From contig NZ_PEHF01000033.1 in NCBI RefSeq assembly GCF_015762685.1, positions 20,945-84,944 of the forward strand: DNA of 64,000 nt. The letters run 5' to 3'. The translations under genes and the position numbers were made by a program. How positions within the stretch are numbered: position 1 is the stretch's first letter; every line of letters starts with the position of its first letter. This DNA comes from Candidatus Symbiopectobacterium sp. 'North America'. Its GTDB lineage: Bacteria > Pseudomonadota > Gammaproteobacteria > Enterobacterales > Enterobacteriaceae. The notes under the pieces were generated by a model. The model was given only the letters and a program-made list of their open reading frames with translations, did not search any database and was not told the DNA's origin. Positions 30,260 to 40,014 of the stretch are shown here, in pieces.

Positions 30260-32379
30260 TGCTGCCGGGAACCCCTTCGGCTTCTGCGCTCAGCCCGTTA
30301 CGGGATGAGCTGATTTTGCATAAAGGCCCAGCGAACCGCGATGGTTCCCCCAGTTGGACGTTGGAAGATCCGCTGCGCGGCCTCTATTTTCGTATCGGTT
30401 GGCCAGAGATGGCGATGCTGTCTCGCTGGTCACTGGGTGACGCCGCACGCATTATTACGGATATCCAACAGGGGTCGACGCTGGCGCTGGATGAAAGTGA
30501 TGTGCACTACTTCAACCACTTTCTGCAAGTCAACAGCCTGACGCGCGTCAGCGGGGATAAAGCGTTGGCGCAATTTTCTCAGCAAGTACAGCGCTCACGG
30601 GTATCACTGTGGCGCATGTTATTGAAGAACTATCTTTTTTTCCGTATTCCCCTGTGGCACCCGGATCGTTTTCTTAGCGCTACGCTGCCAGGGGTTTCGC
30701 TGTTTTATCACCGTTCATTCTTAACGCTGACGCTGCTGGCTGGCATGCTGGGGCTGTTCCTCGCCGGACGGCAATGGGACACTTTCACCCACACGTTTCT
30801 GCATTTTTTCACGCTGGAAGGTGCCGCACTGGCCGGGCTCACGCTGTACTTTACCAAGATCCTGCATGAGTTCGGCCATGCCTACGCCTGTAAACATTTT
30901 GGCGCGCGCGTAGCCACCATGGGTGTGGCATTTCTGGTGATGATGCCGATGCTCTACACCGATACCTCCGGGTCGTGGAAACTGACGCGTAGGCGTCAAC
31001 GCATCACCATCGGTGCTGCCGGTATGCTGACCGAACTGGCGCTAGCTGCCTGGGCCACCTTAGCCTGCAGCTTCCTGCCGGATGGCATGCTGCGCAGCGC
31101 TGCCTTTATGCTCGCCACCACCACCTGGATCATGACGCTAGCGGTCAACCTGAGCCCGCTGATGCGGTTCGACGGTTACTTTTTGCTGTCGGATACCTTG
31201 CAGGTGCGCAACCTGCAACAGCGCGGCTTTGCCATGGGCCGCTGGCAACTGCGCGAATGGCTGTTTGGTCTTGTGGATGCGCTACCCGAGATCTTTCCCC
31301 GCTGGTTGCAGCGCACGCTGGTTGGCTATGCCTTTACCGTATGGGTTTACCGCCTGTTTCTGTTTACCGGTATCGCGATTCTGGTCTATCACATGGCCTT
31401 TAAGCTATTGGGCATGCTGTTGTTTGCCGTGGAGATCGGGGTTTTCGTGGTGATGCCCATCGTCAATGAAGTGCGCGCGTGGAGTCAACGCCGCAAGGAC
31501 TACCGCATGAATCGCAATATGATAACCACCCTGACGCTCAGTGTCCTTGTGCTGCTTCTGCCCTGGCAACGAAGCGTTTACGCGCCTGCCTTGCTGCGAG
31601 CAGAACAGCAAAGCAGCCTCTATACGACGTTACCCGCCATGCTCGCCAGTATCGCGGTAAAGGTAGGTCAACCTGTTCAGGCCGGGCAAGTGTTGTTTCA
31701 GCTCTCGTAGGAACCGTTAACCCACGAGCGGCAGCAGTTGGAGCGACAAATCGCTACGTTGGAGTGGCAAAGCACATTCCAGTTGTTCAATAAGGAGACC
31801 GCTGGCGATCACCTGCGTGTCAAGCAAGAACGGGATGCCGCACAACAGCGTTTGCAGGTGCTGTTACGCCAATCCGAACAGCTAACGGTGCGCGCCCCGA
31901 TGGATGGCGTGGTGGCAGATATGGCAACACCGCTGTCGGAGGGAGAGTGGCTTGGACAAGGTGAATGGCTGGCAATCGTCACTCAGCCTGTCGGCGGGCT
32001 GGTAGAGGCTTTCGTTTCTGAAAAAGAGTGGCTGCGCCTTCGCACCGGTGATCACGGTACGTTTTACGCTCAGGATGTTAACCACAGGGCGATACCCGTC
32101 ACCATCGCCGATATTGACAGCACGGCCGCACGCGATCTGAACAATGTGCCGGAGTTGGCTTCCCTCTACGGCGGTGCAATCCCCACCCTGAGCGATGGAC
32201 AGCGTAAACTCCACCCGGAACAGGCGGTATATCGTGTCCTGCTACGGCTTCCGCCTGATTTTCATGCTCCGGGGCAAGTGCTACGCGGTACGGCAGTGAT
32301 GGAGGGTGAAGCGCAAAGCCTGTTGGTGCGCGGCTGGAAACTCGCATCGGCAGTATTGATTCGCGAGCTCTCCTTTTAA
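30259..32379 (+). pseudogene. M50 metalloprotease-HlyD fusion, amber between the domains
   Basis: A 706-codon fusion. The first part (to about codon 430) is a polytopic M50/site-2-protease-like domain with the zinc motif HEFGH in KILHEFGHAYACKHFG and the second metal motif in NLSPLMRFDGYFLLSD. The second part is an HlyD-like periplasmic domain (LRAEQQSSLYTTLPAMLASIAV, VRAPMDGVVADMATPLSEGE). TAG at 31708-31710 follows LFQLS and splits the HlyD lipoyl half-motif, so without read-through only a 483-residue M50 protein is made. The family is known beside LEPR/cadherin-like surface proteins; its task (export, processing or both) is not established. Confidence 0.87.
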
Positions 32380-32529
32380 ATCATTATTTGGCATAACTCA
32401 CTATAAGAAAAAACAGTGTAGCGAGTGATTTTACCCTTCAGTATCAGTGCTATATGGAACATTTTCAGCAAGAAAACAAGTGGCTGTAGCGCATACTGAG
32501 CGCTAATCACGAACAACAAGGAAGATGAC

Positions 32530-33120
32530 ATGATTATCACACTCTACAAGTCCCCGAACCTCAGCCCCCTCATTGCGCAAGAGAATTGTAAGAAAGCACA
32601 GGCTCCGAAGAAAATAACACTTCATCTTATGAAAAAGATTGAAAACAGCTTGCTCACCCTGCTGACAGCGCAACGAGAGCTGTTTCTGTTTCACAACGCC
32701 AAAAAACACCCTTGTTTGAAAAGCGTATACCGCAGTGCGGTTAAAGAAGGCCATCAGGGCCGCTGCCAGGCGATGGGTATCGCGGTCACTGCGGTCGACG
32801 ACATTTTTAAAAATACCAAACTGAGGGGAACGGCAACGCGCATCTGTCAACAAACGCCCCGTAATAACACGCTCCCACTGGAAAAAGATCCGGTTATGGC
32901 GCTGCGCGGTAAGAAATTTATCGAGACTTTTTTGGTGCACAAGACAACGTTGGATGAAGAAACCTACCTCACCGCGCTTGGCATCGGCTACCAACTCAAA
33001 AGGCTCAAGTTCGATCCGGTGCTAACGGATATGTTTGCCCAGGTATGGTACGAGCGGGAGCAGTTGTTAACCCCGGAGACCATTACTCAATCAAAGGCGC
33101 GCTCACGAAAACAAAAATAA
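32530..33120 (+). CDS. Hypothetical protein beside RTX export locus
   Basis: Intact 196-residue soluble, basic protein, starting at ATG 32530 after AAGGAAG. I recognise no domain; it has no signal peptide, no membrane segment and no cysteine-rich motif, and ends in a Lys/Arg-rich tail (KARSRKQK). It converges with the HlyD remnant of the RTX locus. I considered an RTX acyltransferase (HlyC) but the family signature is absent. Confidence 0.7.
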   Translation: MIITLYKSPNLSPLIAQENCKKAQAPKKITLHLMKKIENSLLTLLTAQRELFLFHNAKKHPCLKSVYRSAVKEGHQGRCQAMGIAVTAVDDIFKNTKLRGTATRICQQTPRNNTLPLEKDPVMALRGKKFIETFLVHKTTLDEETYLTALGIGYQLKRLKFDPVLTDMFAQVWYEREQLLTPETITQSKARSRKQK

Positions 33121-33162
33121 TTTTTTCTGCTCAATGACGTTATGGACAATTGATGGAGTAAT

Positions 33163-34489
33163 TTAACGCTGCTTGCCCACATCGTTCAGTGCCTCCATTG
33201 CCGGGCTGATGAGATAGCTAAGGAATGTCCTGTCCCCGGTTTTGATTTCCGCAGTAACCTGCATACCGGGTTCCAGTTGCCACTCATCGGGCCCAACGCG
33301 CAACGTCCTGTTCTTTAGCGCAATGACCGCGCGATAAACCAGCCCTAGTTCCTTATCCTCTGTAGCATCGGCAGAAATCTTTTGTAGCGTGCAATCTCCC
33401 CAGCCATAACGAGTAAAATCAAATGTGTCGATTTTTACCGTTACCGTTGCCCCACCCGCAAAAATCCCACATCCTGGTTTTTAATCATGACTTCCGCTAC
33501 CAGTTCGCTATCGACGGGGATAATTTTGGGCAGTTCCTGTGGCGGTTCGACAGCGTCTCCCGCATCACGGAAGACTAGCGAGTTAACGATACCCTCTACG
33601 GGTGAGCGCAAAGTATACTGCGCTATTTGAGCATTAACCTGCTTAAGTTGGCTCGCCAACAGGTGATGTTCATGTTCACGCTCCGCGATATTCTGAGCTA
33701 CCGAATTGATTTTTTCCGCCCTTTCGCTGCGTTGTTCCTGTTCCAACTGCGCCAGACTACGGCGACGTTCTTCCAGATTTGCCACTACGCCATCGACAGC
33801 ATGATGCGCTTCCAGATATTGCTTTTTGATCTCTAATAAGCTGTCACGACTGGTTATATTTTTATGGTACAAGCTCTCAATCGCCTGATATTGTTCTTTC
33901 AAAACCATCAGTTGCTCGTCAGCCAGCCGTTTACGAGATTGATGGCCCATTGTTTGCGCGTGTAATACCGCCTTTTTGCTTTCATATACTGCTTTCTCAT
34001 ACCGATCATTTTCTACCTCGGTCATCAGCAGTGCAGCTAGCCGATCGGCTAACAGAGAATCTTCACGCCGGTAACGATCAGGAAATATGTTGGACCACAT
34101 TTATCCGTTGTAATACCGATTGAGTATATCGAGTCGAACAAGTTGAAAACGATTTAGCTTCTGTCTCAGTTTCAGTTCTTCGGCACGCTCATCCAACTGC
34201 TGGCTATTCAGTTTAATGAGCACTTTTCCTTGCTTAACGGTCATACTGTCCCGTACCAACACGCTGGCAACTTCTGCGGTAACCGCGGTACTGACAGGTA
34301 GAGACAGTTCTCTCACCGCCACCTTACCGTGAGTCACGGTCACAATATCGACCTTGCCCTCGCCGCCCACGTTACGGCGAGGGCAAGGGAAACCATAATT
34401 TCCCATAACATTGCTCTGCCTACGGGAGAGGGCGGCGTATCCTGGATTTCAATGACCGCAGGAAGAAATTCACGATAGTGTGCTTTCAT
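33163..34489 (-). pseudogene. Type I secretion adaptor (HlyD family), broken in three places
   Basis: Membrane-fusion partner of the ABC exporter upstream, on the same strand; its ATG (34489) overlaps the exporter's TGA. The frame reads MKAHYREFLPAVIEIQDTPP and a membrane helix (MVSLALAVTWA), then shifts near 34375 exactly at a perfect 14-base inverted repeat (34352-34388). TAA 34101-34103 follows RYYNG (CAA to TAA is likely). A further single-base loss in a G run near 33450 separates DVGFLRVG from TVTVKIDTFDFTRYGW. The C-terminal part ends MEALNDVGKQR. A long coiled coil (about 33650-34050) is preserved. Confidence 0.88.
34352..34388. repeat. Perfect 14-base inverted repeat at a frameshift
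   Basis: CCTTGCCCTCGCCG (34352-34365) and CGGCGAGGGCAAGG (34375-34388) flank a nine-base loop. It lies in coding sequence and coincides with the first frameshift of the HlyD remnant, so it was probably made perfect by quasipalindrome-templated mutation rather than being a terminator (no T run follows). Confidence 0.85.
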
Positions 34490-36591
34490 CACGCGTCTCC
34501 CTGCTGCAAGGCATAAAGCCGGGCATACAGCACCCCCAAAGCCAGAAGCTCGTCATGCGAACCTTGCTCACTTACCTTGCCTGATATCATGGCAATAATG
34601 CGATCGGCACGGCGCACCGCCGATAACCGATGCGCGATAATAAATACCGTTTTGCCACGGCATATTTCGGCCATATTATTCTGAATCACGCGTTCTGATT
34701 CATAATCCAGCGCACTGGTGGCCTCATCAAAAATTAATATTTTAGGTTGAGTGATAAGCGCTCGTGCAATACCAATACGCTGTTTTTGCACACCGGAAAA
34801 CAGATTGCCTTGTTCACCGACCGGGGTGTCATACCCCAGCGGTAGCGCGCTGATAAACTCATGCGCGCCTGCCAGCGTGGCCGCCGAAATAACCTGCTCG
34901 ATGGGCGAGTTAGGCAACGCTAACGCAATGTTGTCGCGCACTGTGCCAGAAAAAATCTGGGTCTCCTGCAATACCACACTGACGCTTCGCCGCAGCCAAT
35001 ATGGATCGGCATGGGCAATGTCGGTGTCATCAATAAAGATCTGCCCAGACAAAGGGAGATAAAGACGCTGTATCAGCCGAGCCAGGGTACTTTTACCCGA
35101 ACCAGAGCGACCAACAATGCCAATGATTTCCCCTGCCTGCACAGATAAGTTGAGGCCATCCAATACGGGAGGCACATCAATACCGTAGGAAAATCGGATA
35201 TCGGCAAAACGCACGGTCCCCTGTATTTCCGCAAGCGTTACGCCACTTTGCTGCTGATGCTCTGGCGGGACATTCAGAATTTCTCCCAGGCGTTTAACGG
35301 AGATAGAGACTTGCTGTACATCTTGCCACAGTTGCACCAGACGTAAGATCGGGCCGGTAACTTGTCCAGCAAACATATTAAAGGCAACAAGCCCTCCAAC
35401 CGTCATTCCCCCGTCAATCACCAACCGAGAGCCATACCACAAAATAACTACGCTAGTGATTCTGCAGATAAAATGCGATATCTGATTCACGATATTGCTC
35501 AAATTGCCGGTTTTAAAGCTACTGCTGACAAACACCGCCGTCTGTTCATCCCAGCGACGCGTCAGGTGATGCTCGACGGACATGGCCTTGACGGGTTCAA
35601 TGGCTGTAATGCTCTCAACCAGAAAAGCCTGATTTTTCGCCCCCTGACGAAACTGATCCTCTAATCGACGCCGCAGTGGTCGAGTAATGACAGCCGACAA
35701 AACAACATAAGGCAGCAGGGATATCAGGACGATAATGGTCAAAGAAAGACTATACATCGCCATGACCACAAAAAAGACGACCGTGAATAACAGATCCAAA
35801 CCTAACGTCATTGCACTGCCGGTTAAAAACTCTCGTACTGTTTTGAGCTCATGCACGCGTGCAACGGTCACCCCGGTCTGACGCCCACGAAACCATGCCA
35901 AAGGGAGCGACAGAAGGTGACGATAAAGCAGCGAACTCAACGTGGCATCAATACGTTGCGAGGTATGTGCCAACTGGTAGTTACGCAACCCATCCAGCAC
36001 TACATCCGCCAGCGTGACACAAATCATCCCCAGCGCCAGCACATCCAAAGTCGACAAACTTTGATGTACCAATACCTTATCCACGACAATCTGAAAAAAT
36101 AAGGGAAGAATCAGAGCCTGTATCTGAATAAAAAACGAGGCAAGCATGATCTCAGCCATCAGCCTTTTATAGCGAACAAAAGCCTGAGTAAACCAGCGTA
36201 AATTAAATTTTTGAGCCAAATTTCCAGAGAAAAAACGCCGGGTGAACATAAAACCGCTTACGGCCTGCCCCTGAGCGGGATGGAAAGTTGCAGATTGATC
36301 GCGAGCTATATCATGTATCAGCCACTTTCCCTCTTTAACCGCCAGCAGCAAGACATACCCTTTGTCTGGCAAACAAATCAAAGCAGGTGTAGGCATGTCT
36401 CCTGAAACAAAGATACGGTGGGAGTATCGACAGCGTAAACCGCAGTGACGCTCAGCACGAACCAGTTGCACGTTGATATGATGGTTTGCATCGATGCCGA
36501 ACTGCGCTCGCAATGCCTCAATGTTGACAGCATTACCGTGGTACCCGGCGATCAATGCCAACCCTTGCCACACGTATTTATCCTGAGACAT
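34489..36591 (-). CDS. Type I secretion ABC exporter (HlyB-like) with odd signature motif
   Basis: Inner-membrane exporter of 700 residues. The N-terminal C39-like domain lacks the catalytic Cys (GLALIAGYHG), as in HlyB. The ABC transmembrane domain follows (about 150-430; ILPLFFQIVVDKVLVHQSL). The ATPase domain has Walker A GRSGSGKST, Walker B ILIFDEATSALD and the H-loop IIAHRLSAV. The signature, normally LSGGQ, reads FSGVQ in NLFSGVQKQRIGIARAL, which should weaken ATP hydrolysis. The frame is intact. It should export the RTX protein encoded upstream together with the HlyD partner, which is broken. Reading order on the minus strand is rtx, this gene, HlyD. Confidence 0.92.
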   Translation of the reverse strand: MSQDKYVWQGLALIAGYHGNAVNIEALRAQFGIDANHHINVQLVRAERHCGLRCRYSHRIFVSGDMPTPALICLPDKGYVLLLAVKEGKWLIHDIARDQSATFHPAQGQAVSGFMFTRRFFSGNLAQKFNLRWFTQAFVRYKRLMAEIMLASFFIQIQALILPLFFQIVVDKVLVHQSLSTLDVLALGMICVTLADVVLDGLRNYQLAHTSQRIDATLSSLLYRHLLSLPLAWFRGRQTGVTVARVHELKTVREFLTGSAMTLGLDLLFTVVFFVVMAMYSLSLTIIVLISLLPYVVLSAVITRPLRRRLEDQFRQGAKNQAFLVESITAIEPVKAMSVEHHLTRRWDEQTAVFVSSSFKTGNLSNIVNQISHFICRITSVVILWYGSRLVIDGGMTVGGLVAFNMFAGQVTGPILRLVQLWQDVQQVSISVKRLGEILNVPPEHQQQSGVTLAEIQGTVRFADIRFSYGIDVPPVLDGLNLSVQAGEIIGIVGRSGSGKSTLARLIQRLYLPLSGQIFIDDTDIAHADPYWLRRSVSVVLQETQIFSGTVRDNIALALPNSPIEQVISAATLAGAHEFISALPLGYDTPVGEQGNLFSGVQKQRIGIARALITQPKILIFDEATSALDYESERVIQNNMAEICRGKTVFIIAHRLSAVRRADRIIAMISGKVSEQGSHDELLALGVLYARLYALQQGDA

Positions 36592-36603
36592 GCCCTGCCT
36601 CCA

Positions 36604-38256
36604 TTAATACGAGCGAGAAGATTGCTGAAGATGCTGATTCGATGATGCCCTTGCTAACGACAGCGAGACGGAGGAGACGCTGGCATCGTCTTCTTCTCCC
36701 TCAGCCATAAACTGAACGACATTTTGAGACAATTGAGGTATCGAACCTCCAACACGTGGAACTATTGGTTTTGTAGTAGGTAACGGCACTCCATCCAGAA
36801 AATGCTTTCGAATATCCTGCGCAGTCCACACAGTGCCGTCATAAAACTCTGTACTACTTGTGCTGTAAGGTTCTGGAAACAGAGAAACTTGATTTTCGTG
36901 TGATGTCACTCCTTTGATTTCCATGATTAGCAGGCCGTGTGGGGAAGTGCCTTCATAAATAGCGTTGTTATAATAAGTGCCGTGGTGGTCTGAATTACTT
37001 TTTATCTGTGTAAACGTGACATCTGCGGGTGTTATCCCGTGACCATAACGGACTAATTTATCACCAAAGCCATCTTGCCGCGTGGCAATGGTGACAGTAG
37101 CCTTTTCTCCAGTAAGACAAGAACGGGATATTCCTTTATCGTCATCGAAACGCTCATCACAGACGCCACTTGTTGATGGGCCTTCAAGCGCAACACAGTG
37201 ATTTTTACCTAGCGCACCACCAATGATATTTAAGTGAATTTGGGCTATATCTCCAACGCCACCATACTGCTGAGCAAATGCACCCATATCCCACTGAGAG
37301 CCATCAGAAAACTCAACACGTTCCACTTGTGGTCCTACGGACCCAAAGAAATCTTTTATGGTAACGCTATCTTCACTGTTTCTGATCTTAAGCGTTAAAT
37401 CATTCCGGCTCCCTACATGACTACGCTGTAAGGTCACTTGCTCCGGTAATATTGCTGAACCAAATCGTAATATATCTACATCATCAGGTGTTCGTTTGCA
37501 CTCTGTGATGATATCGTTGCCATCTCCTGAACGAAAATGATAGATATCGGAACCACTTCCTCCTTGTAAGAGATCGTTGTTGGTCCCTCCCATTAATTCG
37601 TCATTCCCTATCCCTTCATTTAAATTGTCATGCCCCTCTCCGCCATACAAAATATCATTACCTTCCCTCCCTTGAAGTAGATCATTGCCACCGCCCCCAT
37701 ATAATTTGTCATCATGCCTAGTACCAAAAATGCTATCATGTCCAGCTACACCAACCAGCGTTACAATATCAATATCTAATCTTTTATCTTGTTCAGATAA
37801 AGAACTTCGCGGTGGCAGTAACCACTCAGTATTATGAGAATCACGAATCCCACTCTTTGTTACTTCAGAATGTAACTTATAAGCCCTATCTCTATAAGTG
37901 TCTGCAAAGTAAGAGTATAAATTTCTTGAGCATAAAAACGATGCTACGCCGCTCATGGCGGCTTTACTCGCCAAGGCAGGGTTTCTCATATGTTGATTAG
38001 CCAAGCGTGCGCTCTGACCGATGACTTCAACCCAACCTTCGATATCATGTTCGTTATCCTTAAGTCTTACCACTGACTGCCTAAAACTGGCGTCACTATT
38101 AAGTGAAGACTCAATAGATTGTGAATGCTTGTCATACTCTTTGAAAAAATGTTGTAAACATGACTTAAACGAATCTTGAAACTCACGGTAAAACTGAGTT
38201 TTTCCCTTTTTATCTCTGTCTATTAAAATATTATCATCGTTCCATGAACCATTCAT
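36604..38256 (-). CDS. RTX calcium-binding exported protein
   Basis: Intact 550-residue protein. Residues about 171-248 hold Gly/Asp nonapeptide RTX repeats (YGGGGNDLLQGREGNDILYG, GGTNNDLLQGGSGSDIYHF), followed by a C-terminal beta-rich region (VEFSDGSQW). The N-terminal 160 residues are helical and match nothing I recognise. The C-terminus is Ser-rich, as in uncleaved type I signals. GGAG lies seven bases before the ATG. It is the first gene of the minus-strand export operon. Possible roles are toxin, adhesin or calcium-dependent enzyme, none visible in the sequence. Most of it is AT-richer than neighbouring genes, hinting at transfer. Confidence 0.9.
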   Translation of the reverse strand: MNGSWNDDNILIDRDKKGKTQFYREFQDSFKSCLQHFFKEYDKHSQSIESSLNSDASFRQSVVRLKDNEHDIEGWVEVIGQSARLANQHMRNPALASKAAMSGVASFLCSRNLYSYFADTYRDRAYKLHSEVTKSGIRDSHNTEWLLPPRSSLSEQDKRLDIDIVTLVGVAGHDSIFGTRHDDKLYGGGGNDLLQGREGNDILYGGEGHDNLNEGIGNDELMGGTNNDLLQGGSGSDIYHFRSGDGNDIITECKRTPDDVDILRFGSAILPEQVTLQRSHVGSRNDLTLKIRNSEDSVTIKDFFGSVGPQVERVEFSDGSQWDMGAFAQQYGGVGDIAQIHLNIIGGALGKNHCVALEGPSTSGVCDERFDDDKGISRSCLTGEKATVTIATRQDGFGDKLVRYGHGITPADVTFTQIKSNSDHHGTYYNNAIYEGTSPHGLLIMEIKGVTSHENQVSLFPEPYSTSSTEFYDGTVWTAQDIRKHFLDGVPLPTTKPIVPRVGGSIPQLSQNVVQFMAEGEEDDASVSSVSLSLARASSNQHLQQSSRSY

Positions 38257-38866
38257 AAAACACTCCTATTATGAATTAACATTGAATCTTACATAATTTC
38301 ACCACCTCGCTTAAGTTAAAAATAAAAAATCAAAAAAACAAGTCATTGAAATAAACACATCAGAGATGATGAGATAAATGAAGCATATACAACAAACTTT
38401 ATCGTGAAGATATTAATCATCACAAGTAAAAACCACATTACCAACACCATTAAATATATAACAAAACGTTCCATAAAATTAAAACAAATCACATCCATTT
38501 TATATGGCTATTTATATTTTCATTAAAGACATTAATTAAATAAAAAACAAAGTGTTTTTCCCACTTCAAAAAAGCAAGATGATATTGATTTATTTATTTT
38601 TCATTTAATATGAGACTGCATTTATACATACGAAGTCCATTCATATTATGGACATATAAAAATAGGGATATACAATTTAAAAAAATCTTCATTGGATTAA
38701 CGTTGGCACAAGTTAACATTGCCCATACTAACCAGATTTTCTTCGTCTATTAAACCAGATATACCATTTGACCCCGCTCACAGACTCATGAATACTTTTT
38801 CACATAACAATAGCAAAACGACAAGGGAATCCTTTCCGGTAAAGCATCCCCCAACAGGAGTAAGCA
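38257..38866. other. AT-rich intergenic region
   Basis: About 610 bases, strongly AT-rich (long A/T runs around 38330-38700), unlike the rest of the window. No ORF with codon use like a gene, no tRNA and no IS inverted repeats were found. It probably holds the promoters for the divergent RTX and cytochrome genes; silencing by H-NS is a reasonable guess for such a tract. Confidence 0.6.
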
Positions 38867-39244
38867 ATGAAAAGAGCAATGATTGCAGTAAGCATCGCAT
38901 TAGCGAGCGTCACGCTGGCACTGCCGTTGACCAGTCAGGCATCGGTGAAAGAGGAAATGCGTGCCATGGCAGGCAGCTTTAAAGGTGCCAACAGCGCCAG
39001 CGATGCGGCTACGCTAAAATCTGAGTTACAAACCATAAAGGAACACGCCACCAAGGCCAAAGCCGATCCCTAGTTTAACAAAGGGCCTGACAGTCAGGTA
39101 TTTAAAGAAGGTTTGGGCAAGTTGATTACGCAAATCGATGATGCCATTGCGCTAGTGGATGCAGGAAAATTATCTGAAGCGAAAACCGCGACAGATAATC
39201 TGAAAAAAACCCGTGCGGAGTACCACAAGAAGCTCGGTGTATAA
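38867..39244 (+). pseudogene. cybC: Cytochrome b562 with amber codon
   Basis: Periplasmic four-helix haem protein, 126 codons. Signal peptide (residues 1-25, ending SQA) then VKEEMRAMAGSFKGA, holding the axial Met, and C-terminal KTRAEYHKKLGV holding the axial His. TAG at 39071-39073 follows KAKADP, at the end of helix 2, and the same frame continues FNKGPDSQVFKEGLGKLI to the natural TAA. The product would be a 68-residue fragment without the His ligand. The amber is one step from CAG. Confidence 0.85.
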
Positions 39245-39249
39245 CATCC

Positions 39250-39279
39250 ATCCGGTGGCCTCTCTGCGGGCCACCGGAT
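39250..39279. terminator. Bidirectional terminator hairpin
   Basis: Perfect 11-base stem (ATCCGGTGGCC / GGCCACCGGAT) with an eight-base loop, six bases after the cytochrome stop and just before the 3' end of the convergent acetyltransferase. The T tract is weak in both directions. Confidence 0.75.
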
Positions 39280-39296
39280 CGCGAGCCAGTTTCAAT

Positions 39297-39791
39297 TCAC
39301 GCACTTACATGTTTACGCAAAAAATTCTCGATGCCTTGCTCGTCCAAACGATAGCGAATCCATTCACTTTGTGCGTTAGCACCAATACTGTCGTAAAAAT
39401 CGATAGCAGGCTGGTTCCAACCCAGTACGCTCCACTCCAGGCGACCACAGCCACGCTCTTTGGCCAATTTTGCCACATGCGCTAACAACGCTTTGCCCGC
39501 ACCATGCTGACGGAAACGTTTGGCTACATAGAGATCTTCAAGATAAATACCGTTTTTACCCAACCAGGTAGAGTAACTCATAAAGAATACCGCGTACCCA
39601 ACCGGTACTCCATCAATGGCACAAATCAAGGCTTCTGTGCGCGTATCAGGGCCAAAGAGCGTTTTTTCAATGTCTTCCCGCGTCGCAATCACTTGATTAC
39701 GGGAAAGTTCATATTCCGCTAGCTCAATAATCATATCTAAGATCACGCCCGCATCTGCTTTCTGAGCGGGATAAATGGTTATATTCATCAT
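39297..39791 (-). CDS. GNAT-family N-acetyltransferase (SSAT-like)
   Basis: Intact 164-residue enzyme of the GNAT fold. The acetyl-CoA site is visible as YLEDLYVAKRFRQHGAGKALL (about 82-102) and the final strand as WNQPAIDFYDSIGA. The nearest family by eye is diamine/thialysine N-acetyltransferase, but the acceptor cannot be told from sequence. Single gene between a terminator and a small AT-rich gap. Confidence 0.87.
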   Translation of the reverse strand: MMNITIYPAQKADAGVILDMIIELAEYELSRNQVIATREDIEKTLFGPDTRTEALICAIDGVPVGYAVFFMSYSTWLGKNGIYLEDLYVAKRFRQHGAGKALLAHVAKLAKERGCGRLEWSVLGWNQPAIDFYDSIGANAQSEWIRYRLDEQGIENFLRKHVSA

Positions 39792-40014
39792 CCTTTCCTG
39801 TTATAAACGCCAACATTGCTTCCCGATGCAACCTTAGAGCGGTTGCAGTATGAACAGCATTTTGTTCATTGGGCGATAATAATCACGTCACGGCGCTATT
39901 TCATTACGCCACGGCGAGGTCAAGAACGAGCATATCAGCGAGTGCAAGGGTCACTATCACGGAGGAAAACAACAGGGTGTAGGAGAAAAAATAAATCGCA
40001 GAAAAGGTATCCTG

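Noticed and set aside
32530..33120. RTX-activating acyltransferase (HlyC type)
   Set aside because: The position beside the RTX locus suggested it, but length, composition and motifs do not match HlyC, so it is left as unknown.
34352..34388. Terminator inside the HlyD gene
   Set aside because: The stem is strong but no T run follows on either strand and it lies in coding sequence; a mutational origin fits better.
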